A stretch of DNA of 64,000 bases from Dipteris shenzhenensis (lineage: Eukaryota > Polypodiophyta > Polypodiopsida > Gleicheniales): the NCBI GenBank assembly GCA_047967505.1, contig CM106541.1. One strand, 5' to 3'. The notes beneath the pieces were generated by a model that searched no databases, had not been told where the DNA came from, and saw nothing but the letters and a program-made list of their open reading frames with translations. Shown piece by piece: positions 55,977 to 64,000 of this stretch (positions within the stretch are counted from its first letter, which is position 1; every line of letters begins with the position of its first letter). The position numbers were made by a program, and so were the translations under genes.

Positions 55977-58250
55977 TTGTGTAGGGAATACAACCGTCTC
56001 GGTTTTATCTTCTGTTTCTGGACAGAGTTCCGCTTGAAGATGAGGTTGAGCATTGGTTTGTTGCCACCTTCCAAGGCAAATGCTTTCTGCGTGACATATA
56101 GTTTGTTGGGTGCGGCTGCTTTCAAGCCTATGTTGCATCTATTGCGGAATGTGATTTATGTTGGCTTCAAAAGAGACTTGGTCTCCTCGCTTCTATGGTC
56201 TACCCGGGGGTCTACCACCTTCTTCGCTGACGACATATTACAACATCATTGTCCTCCTGTGTGGGTTCATTTTCTGGGCCTTCATTCGCTCGCTCTTTCA
56301 CAATTGCATGAGATTTCTTTGGCCCTGGGACGTGTGCTCTAGATCCCTCCTTCTCAGGCTAATAAGTGCTCCGTCACGAAAGTATGCATCCTTTGGGATC
56401 GCAAGGAAGAGCCGCCAAGTCAAATGTCATTGTCAAGTCCTAATGCTTGGGAGATATTGCTTCAAGTGGCTTTTGGTGCGTTTCCCGATCCTTGCTACCG
56501 TTGAAAACAGACTGGCCATTTTGCATGGAGGTGTCCCAACGGTCTGCCCCAACCATCTCTAGAAAGGTAACGAACAGCATCCTATTGTGGCTAACGCTGA
56601 ATGTCTCATTTTTTATGTTGACATTCCTCATGAAGCTCCGCCAGAATCACCCGCAGACATTACTGCTAAGCGTCTTGCTGCTCAAGTCCAGCGATTTGAT
56701 CATGGGGTGGAGAACAATTTCCGTCAACGGAATTCTTACATCGCTATTAGAGGGTATGGCATGGAACAAGTTTAAGGTAAACATGGTCAGAGTAATCAGG
56801 GTCCAACCAACAATCTGGCCTCCTCCAACCTCCACGTGGAACCTAACTCGAACCTAATCACACAAGTTCAATGCCATCATCTCGGGCTCGCAAACCACGT
56901 TCTTTTAGGGCTATGAAGGGTGTTGCGTGCTAGAGGTCTTCTTTCACTAACTTATGCGTGTTATGTGCATCGCTTTTGCAGCTTTTGGAGAAGGATGGAG
57001 ATGCTATGTCTAATCACTGATTTCATGCATGATCAAAGGGTAGCTAGTTTCATTAGCTAAAAGTGTGTGGCTTGTGCGTCCAAAAAAAGCTCTTAGTTCT
57101 CTCTTCCATAATTCGTAGGACTAGGCCATGAGTTTGCACATTTCAGGAACTAAAGGTAGGTCCCTCCAAGATTCCCCAATCTCTCCATTTTGAGATACTT
57201 TGTGTTCACTAATTGCCCTATGCGTGGCCGTGGGGGTGTTTCTCTCTTGGTGTGTTCTAATCTTCGTCCGACTTTTTTAGTGTAGGATCTCCTCAAGATA
57301 TGCAAGGTTTCTTTGTTGTCCATTGCCTCTATTAACACAAGAAAAGGTTACCTTAGTCTCTGTGTATGCTCCAAATACTTCTTCGGATCGTGCAGGTCTT
57401 TGAGATTCCTTACGAATGAAACTTTTAGGGCACTCATACAGCGTTTGTAGGGGATTGGAATATGGTAGTGTCTGCTTCTGATTGCTTGCATGATATTAAT
57501 GACCTTTCGTAGGCTCAGGAGCAAGCATGGCATGCTTTTTCATACGCCTCGGGTTTGTTCGATTGGTGTTCATTGCAAAAGCTCTCCTCCCCATCAAGGT
57601 ACACTTGGCAAAACAGGCATGGTGATGGCTCATGGCGTGGAGCCCGAATCAATCATATATATTTATCTTTGAAGTCCTGGTGGCTGGATCCGAGGGTCGA
57701 GGGGTAAATTATGGACTCAATTGTTGCTTCAAATCATCTTCCTCTATTTCTATTTCCATCTTGCTCAACTGACATCGGTTGCAAAGGTCCTCTTCCTTTA
57801 AAAATGAACATATCATTCTTTGATGATCACACGTTTGACTTGGATATAGCAAATGCATGGTGAGCTGTTACATATGCTTCTTATCTAGTGGAGCATTAGG
57901 AGTAGGGGCTCACTAATGTAACAGAGTTGTGCAAGCTACATGGCTAGAAACATGCAAGCAAGAAGTAGTGCCTCATGGGAGCTCGCCTCTCTAACATAAG
58001 GGCTACACTCTTGGCTACTCTTTAACTCTCACCCATGGAACCTTACTTGCCAGTGCTTTTAAAGTCACTCGAGATTTCCTATATATGAGCACACAAACAT
58101 GCTCGACTTGTTACTCACATTCAGGCTAGACTCTGTTGGATGGAGCTGGGGGATTGACCTTCAAAGTTTTTCTTTGATAGGATTAGAGAGAAGTGTTCCA
58201 TCATTGTGATCCAGCCAGGCTCTTTCTCATCCATGCATGCATGAGATCTG
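55977..58250 (+). pseudogene. LINE (L1-type) remnant: DUF4283/zinc-knuckle ORF1 plus endonuclease
   Basis: A frame through 55977-56590 encodes a plant LINE ORF1. It has PPVWVHFLGLHSLALSQLHE and KVCILWDRKEEPPSQ (DUF4283-like), then a CCHC knuckle reading CYR-stop-KQTGHFAWRCP. Two in-frame stops occur (56340 TAG; 56502 TGA at the second knuckle Cys). Downstream come RGRGGVSLLV (about 57220), VSVYAPNTSSDR (about 57355-57390), GDWNMVVSASD (about 57450-57485), YTWQNRHGDGSWR (57600-57640) and ASNHLPL (57728-57750), all APE-endonuclease blocks. MELGD-stop-PSKFFFDRI at 58140-58185 is the linker before a reverse transcriptase. That polymerase is missing, so the element is 3'-truncated or rearranged. 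Confidence 0.7.
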
Positions 58251-58611
58251 CTTTCCATGCTTTATCCTACACCTCTCACCGGAATACAACCTGAGGACCT
58301 TTGCTACACTTGTGAACACCTATGCTACAATGAGCAACGACATGACAGTAGGTGACCAACACCCTCGGAGCCTACACTTGGGAGAAAAAGGGACAACATT
58401 TTGGCATCGTTGTCAGGGAGGTTAGCATCTGAGGCAAAAGCGGAGCATGTGTTTGCATGTGTGAAAAAGAACCCCCTTCAAAAAACCATTCAAGACACAT
58501 CCCCCAAGACAAAGGAGTGAAAAAATATTGCCAAGTTGTGCGAAAGATAATTTTGACTTACATAATCACATTAATACACTAAACACCCAAAATTAACCAT
58601 TAATCCCCCAC
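58251..58611. other. No gene recognised
   Basis: Short spacer between the LINE remnant and the pyrimidine-rich tract. Confidence 0.4.
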
Positions 58612-59490
58612 ATGGACCTACAAAAGCAACACCAACCCCCCTACCCCCCCCCACTTTTCCAAGCCAATCCCATCTCTCTTTCATCTCCAAATTCCGTCAT
58701 GCCTCCATATTTTCCATCTACCTCTATTTTTTATCCTCCAACTTCCGTCCACCATTTCCACCACCACCACCACTTTTTCCATCAAACTTCCTCCATCTCC
58801 ACCACCTCTATCTCCACCTCCTATCATCCCCTTCCCCACCACCTCCACTTTTTCCATCATTCATCCCCTCCACCTCAAATTCCCAACATCCTCCTCCCCA
58901 GCACCTCCACTTTTTTCGTCCATCCCCCATCTCCACCACTCAAGGTGACCATCTCTCTACCCTCCTCCACCCCACCATCTCTCCACCCCCTTTCCTCCCA
59001 TCATCTCTCTACCTCTCTCTTTACCCCCTTTTTCACTCCACCCCATATTATCCCCTTTCTACCTCCACCCTACCTTCCTCCCATCGTCTCTCTACCTCTC
59101 TCTACACCCCCATCTCCCTCCACCCCCCTCTCACACCATCTCTCTACCTCCCTCAACTCCCCCTTCCTCTCCCTACCCACCACCTCATCTTCTCCCCCAC
59201 CCATAATCTCTCTCCACCACCACCCCTCCCTCCATACCCACCCCCCCTCTTTCTCCCCCACAACCCCACCCTCACCCACTCTACCATCTCCCCACCTCCC
59301 TCCCCCTTTCTCTCTCCACCCCCCACCTCCCTCCACCCCTCCTCTCCCCCTCTTCCCTCCACCCCCATCTCTAACTCCCCTCTCTCCACCCCCTCCCCTT
59401 CTCCATAATCCCTTCTAGTCTACCCCCTAAACCCCCTCTAATCTCTCTCTAACACCCCCTCTAGCCTCATAATTATAACCCCCCTCTAAC
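58612..59490. repeat. Pyrimidine-rich low-complexity tract (CCACCTCC/CTCTCTAC)
   Basis: About 880 bp of C/T-rich sequence. The 268-codon Pro/Ser frame and the opposing Gly/Glu frames are compositional artefacts. Confidence 0.75.
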
Positions 59491-59931
59491 CCATCGAAAC
59501 AATGTCCGAGGCAGCCTGCACAAGCAATAGCACAATGTCCTAAGTGCAGTGCGCCCTAGGTGCACCTACATGCACGGCAAAACAAGCACACAATGCCCTA
59601 GGCGCGCTCGCATGTGCAGCGGTGCATCACCCTAGGCATACCTACATGCATGGCGGTGCATGTATGTTGACTACCACCGCAGTGCGGTGCCCTAGGTACA
59701 ACCGCACTGTACCACACGATGCCCTCGCGGTGCTTGAGACCACCGCCATCGCCTCACTTTCGGCTTCGCACTCTAGCCACCACGTTAGACCTCGTACGCT
59801 GCACACCCACTGCCACTGCCACCGCACTCATCATCTGAGCTACACTCTAGCCTCCATCTCTGCCAACTTCGTGCACCGTGCCACTACCCATTGTACTCCT
59901 GCCATCATTCATAATTTGTGTCACCGCTGTT

Positions 59932-59935
<4 letters not shown>
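59491..59935. other. No gene recognised
   Basis: GC-richer sequence with repeated CCCTAGG(C/T) and TGCATGGCGGTGCAT-like motifs; no supported coding region. Confidence 0.35.
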
Positions 59936-59994
<59 letters not shown>

Positions 59995-60065
59995 GAGAGA
60001 GAGAGAAGAAAGAGAATAGAGAGAGAGTGAGGAGAGAGAAGAGAGAAAGGAGGGAAGAGAGAGAA
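59936..60065. repeat. (GA)n microsatellite
   Basis: About 75 bp of near-pure GA followed by degenerate GAGAGAA sequence. Confidence 0.9.
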
Positions 60066-60699
60066 AGGGAGAGAAGACGTACTAGCCCTTAACTAACCAT
60101 AGTACATAAGGTTAGGCTTTTTTCTTTTAAAGAGAGGGAAGGAGAGGGAACCAACTCATAGTTAGTTAGGGACATTAGATTAGGTTAGGTTAGCCAATCC
60201 TTCCTCTTACCAAAAGAAAAAAACGGTAACTTAAAAGTGTGCATTCTTGCCCTTTCTTTGAGGGTCCATATCTTGGCCGTTTGTAGGCTAAATCGCACCC
60301 AGCTTGAACCCAAATTTCATGCACGTAAAGACTTATATCAAACAAAAAATTTTAAGTCTTTTTACCATCATTTTGGGTCTCGATAGTCACCCCTAAATAG
60401 GCATTGATTTTTACTCGTCAATTGCATTTTTTTTTCCTTTTTTGGGCTATGAAGGTCCAATTCAATTATGGATTTCAAAGTCAAATGCACTCACTTGAAA
60501 GATACAATTAAGATTAGTATATGCACATTAGATTTCGACAAAGACTAGCACTTGCATACTATTGCGAACTTTCCTCTACCCTCGACGCTCTCTAAGGATT
60601 CAACCTCTTTTTTCGACAAGCAGCATGGAGGACCTAAGGATTGAAGAAGAAATAGAAAATGAAGATCTGCATCCTGAGGATTACTTCGATCAATGATGC
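60066..60699. other. Spacer before the Gypsy remnant
   Basis: AT-rich sequence with no gene. No LTR end or primer-binding site was identified. Confidence 0.35.
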
Positions 60700-63600
60700 A
60701 ACCACAACAACAATAATGGCCAAAGACACTTTGGCAAATTGGAAATGTCAAAGTACAATGGACGAGGGGATCCTATCAAATTCCTTTAACTCTTTGATGC
60801 AACATGTTGTGTTGGAGGCAACCAATCAAATGAAGCCAAAGTCACCTGGTTTCTAATGGCCCTAATCGATGAGGCCTCGGAATGTACCTCAATCTTCTTG
60901 TAGAAGAGAGAGCCACATGGGCACTACTAGCTGAGCAATTCAGAAGAAGGTTTCAAATAGAAAGGCTCCAAAATGACCCCACACTTCAACTAGGAAATAT
61001 GGAAATGCGCAAGAAATAAAAGGTCATAACATACTTAGGAACAATTAAAAGATCAATAGCAAAGTGTGGTGCCCATCCAAACAACAAGTACCTCATAGCA
61101 CGGTTCATCTCTGCACTGAAAAAATCCATTTGCAAGGACAAGAAAAAAATTCAGAAGCTATGCGCATTTCAGTGATGCTCATGAAGATTCAATTAACATT
61201 GAGGATGACATGACCAATTCTAACAGCGATAGTGATGACTATAAATCAAGTCATCGTGACAATTCGGAGAAGTGAAGCAATTCCAACAAGGGTAGCACCA
61301 CCGAGGACAGAGTGGAAGCTATGGCCCAAAGAGTAAAAGATGAAATTATGCAGGCCATTGAGTAAAAGTTGTGCGTCTCTCAGCCACCACAATACCCACA
61401 GGGAGACAATGTTTGGTGCCCACACTGTACGGCCAACCGCATGGCAAATGAGTGCCCAACCCTAAGGAATAGACCCAACCCACCAGAAGTGGATCAACCC
61501 CCACAGTTATGGTGTGACATTTGCAAGGCCATGATGTAAATAACTATTTCTACAATATGAGGGTAGCACAACCCTAGCCCCAAGAATATTGATATGTATG
61601 CCGCCTAGCATATCCCACCTAAATGGGAGGAAGTTGTACTCATTTTTATATTCCTTATGCTAAATGGGAGGCTCTGTCTAGAATATCCCACCTACTTCTA
61701 TCTCAAAGTACACGAGCAAGTTCTGCAACTAGGTGTGTACTTGCATCTAACTCAAAAGCAAGTGCTTGTAAAATGAGTCGGTCACATTGACGATCTCATT
61801 GGATCAGTGCCAATCCCAGTAAATAGGCAACTAGCACTAGCACCTAATGCATAAGGGCCATAGCTCAACCCCCTTCCAGTGAGGACACAAGTGCCTCAAC
61901 TATTGACGAATCCTAATCCTCCACAATATCCTCAAGCTCCAATCTTGCTCCAGTAGTTCCAGTGCATCAACTCCAACCTGAAGAGCTGGAACCTCACTAT
62001 GAGTATGAAATAGAATACCCTGTGTACTACATGGATGGTGCCAAAGGGCTCATTCTAGTGTATGCTAATCAAGTAAGGCCCATCACATATTGAACACCCA
62101 TCAAGTGTTTCGATAGTGGGGAAAACCACCGTATAGCATAATGCCTACACAAGGGTAACCCCGTTACATTTCAACCTATTTGCAGAGAATGTGGAGTTGG
62201 GCAGACTTCCCACTAAGAGAAAATCCTCAACCAACCAAGGAAGTAAAACCTGATGTACCCCGGCAGATGACCAGCGTGGAAAATCACAGTGTGGCTACAC
62301 AAAGTGTGGTATCATAGCCAGTCTTGATCATAACAAGACAGCAAAAAGAAGTGGCACGGAAAAAACTTCTTTCCACTCAAAAAGCAAAAAGCCCTCTAGC
62401 AAAACAAGCCACACCAATCCCACAACTCAGTGAGGCCATGCCCTACACATCTACAGAAAGTGCCACCAAAGAAGCAAAGGAAGCATATACTAATGCTGAA
62501 CTTGAGAAGCCCGTTATCAAGCCTTGAACCAATGGGTACAACAAGAGCAAGAGAAAGTTGAGGCAGGAAAGATGGCAGCAACAGAGGTTAGAGTACCCTC
62601 ATCACCCACCGTTGGCATAGTAATTGATCCCAACAACTTCCAAAGGGTAATGAAGCAACAGGCTAAACATCACCAATTGGGTGGTATCGCACTAGCCAGC
62701 TTGATAACCGCCCCGTCACGATGCCGATTGGAAACTTACTAAGAAATTTCCCTACAATGTGGGAGAGTTTCAAGGGATGGATAGAATCTTCACAATACTT
62801 CCCCCCACTTGAAGAAGAAGATAAGGTTATTTCAGTAAAATTCGGTGCTAGGGATGACATAAAAAATGTAACCATAAAGCCTTTGGCCAATACCATGCAA
62901 TAGTGGATGGCGAAGCCAATGTAAAAACATTTTAGCAAAAGATCTTTATGAATAATGGAGCCTACCTCCAATGTAGAAGGCTACATTCATCATCTGCGTA
63001 GCTGACCACATTAAAATGAAGCCACTGGGCATCGTTGACAATGTGCAAGTTATTAACAATCGATTAAACGAATCACCGAATCAACCAATCCCAACATAAC
63101 CGTGCTCAAAGCACAATAATCAAGCACAACACCAATGACACTAGCGACATCAGTATTAACATGGAATCACCCACAATATCGAACATCTAGCATGGCAAAA
63201 CACAAGCTAGTCAAGCGTCCCCAACTAACCACACAAAGTATCCACTAGGACCCCTGCTGCGTCCGGTGCGCTCCTATGGAGTACTTTGCCATAGTCACAC
63301 TCGACTAAAAATAATAATGTCCAAAGCAAGATATATCATAAATATAATTTCCGTAACAGGTTAATTTGATTACAGCCGCATAAATTAAATTGAATGATGA
63401 TTTCAAAGATTTTATCTCGAGTCAGGTTCACTCTCCAGTTTACTATTTTGGATCTTCTCAAGGGATCCACAGCATACTAGATATTGTTGGGAAGACCATG
63501 GCTTCGTGAAGCATCGATACTCCATGATTGGAGCAATGATCTAATCACAATCCAAAATAGAGAAACCACTGTCAAGATCAATTTGGAAACAAAGGAAATC

Positions 63601-64000
63601 AAACCCACTATTCCCAGAAATATTGAAGACACTTCTTCCACTACAGCCACTAGTCATGCATCCCCTTCACATGCAAATGTATTGAAACCCATAGAAGGGA
63701 ATACACAAAGTGACATCAACAATTGGATACAGGCATTTTGGCCACAATAGATAACTGTAAAACAACACATCTAATGTTGGAAGATGTGGATGCCCAAATG
63801 ATCCAACTAGAAGCACCAATCTGGGATGATGAATCAAAAGAGGTAGAAATGCCATTCTTCATGGCAAGTGTCGAGTGGGACAGTGATCCGAAAGAGGCCA
63901 TAATTGAAGGTTACGGTGCAGACTTTGATTGGGATTGAGAAACAAAAGCTGATAATGCCACATTGGAAGGTCAAGTTTTTGATAATAGTAATCCAACAAG
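60700..64000 (+). pseudogene. Ty3/Gypsy retrotransposon gag-protease remnant, runs off the window
   Basis: Gag core at 60730-60960: FGKLEMSKYNGRGDPIKFL, then VTWFLMALIDEASE, interrupted by several stops. An acidic Ser/Asp stretch follows (61180-61270). A knuckle-like CFDSGENHRIA...CRECGVG lies at 62105-62190. MLGRPWLREASILHDW at 63484-63531 is the conserved end of the retropepsin domain (LGRPWL, hDW). The frame 63723-63938 follows. Many stops and frameshifts show it is dead. The reverse transcriptase would lie beyond 64000. Confidence 0.65.

Noticed and set aside
58612-59418. 268-codon Pro/Ser/His frame
   Set aside because: A product of a pyrimidine-rich low-complexity tract.

Overview
This window looks like nuclear DNA of a land plant with a large, repeat-rich genome. 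The evidence is a plant-type UDP-glycosyltransferase (UGT) with a PSPG box, a NAC transcription-factor fragment of the VND/SMB type, CCCTAAA/TTTAGGG plant telomere-like arrays, a plant LINE with a DUF4283-like ORF1 and a Ty3/Gypsy gag-pro fragment. Non-flowering lineages (fern, moss, gymnosperm) are plausible, but the sequence does not fix the species. Most of the window is mobile or repetitive, and only one ordinary host gene looks intact (the UGT at 27409-29042).

The main result is two copies of one family of very large terminal-inverted-repeat (TIR) DNA transposon. Element A is 8067-21769 (about 13.7 kb) and element B is 29619-44834 (about 15.2 kb). Each has TIRs beginning AACAC (27/27 matching in A, 29/30 in B) and a 4-bp target-site duplication (ATTG for A, ATTA for B). 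Each has GGTGT-N6-ACACC palindromes just inside both ends. Each has the same divergent layout: a transposase-like gene reading towards one end, a ParB-like/DNA-methyltransferase-like gene reading towards the other, and arrays of palindromic satellite plus low-complexity DNA in between. In A both genes are broken by frameshifts and stops. In B the frames are open, and B carries two further ORFs: an FCP1/HAD-type phosphatase-like ORF and a SET-domain ORF.

Layout: 1-860 93-bp tandem repeats; 1570-2600 Penelope-like reverse-transcriptase remnant (minus); 3600-5180 and 6250-6680 several tandem repeats; 7081-7773 possible exons of an unrecognised gene; 8067-21769 element A; 21851-23020 more possible exons; 25909-29127 first copy of a duplicated segment, with the intact UGT; 29296-29618 endonuclease-like ORF cut by element B; 29619-44834 element B; 46561-46987 NAC pseudogene; 48131-48508 small membrane-protein ORF with an in-frame stop; 49236-52514 second copy of the duplicated segment, with a broken UGT; 55977-58250 LINE remnant; 58612-60065 CT-rich and GA-rich tracts; 60700-64000 decayed Ty3/Gypsy gag-pro.

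Inferred working of the elements: the RNase-H-fold-like protein would be the transposase acting on the TIRs and palindromes. The ParB-methyltransferase-like protein, with the FCP1-like and SET ORFs in B, suggests an element that carries DNA- or chromatin-modifying functions. The methyltransferase and FCP1 motifs are not canonical, so binding or regulatory roles are as likely as catalysis.
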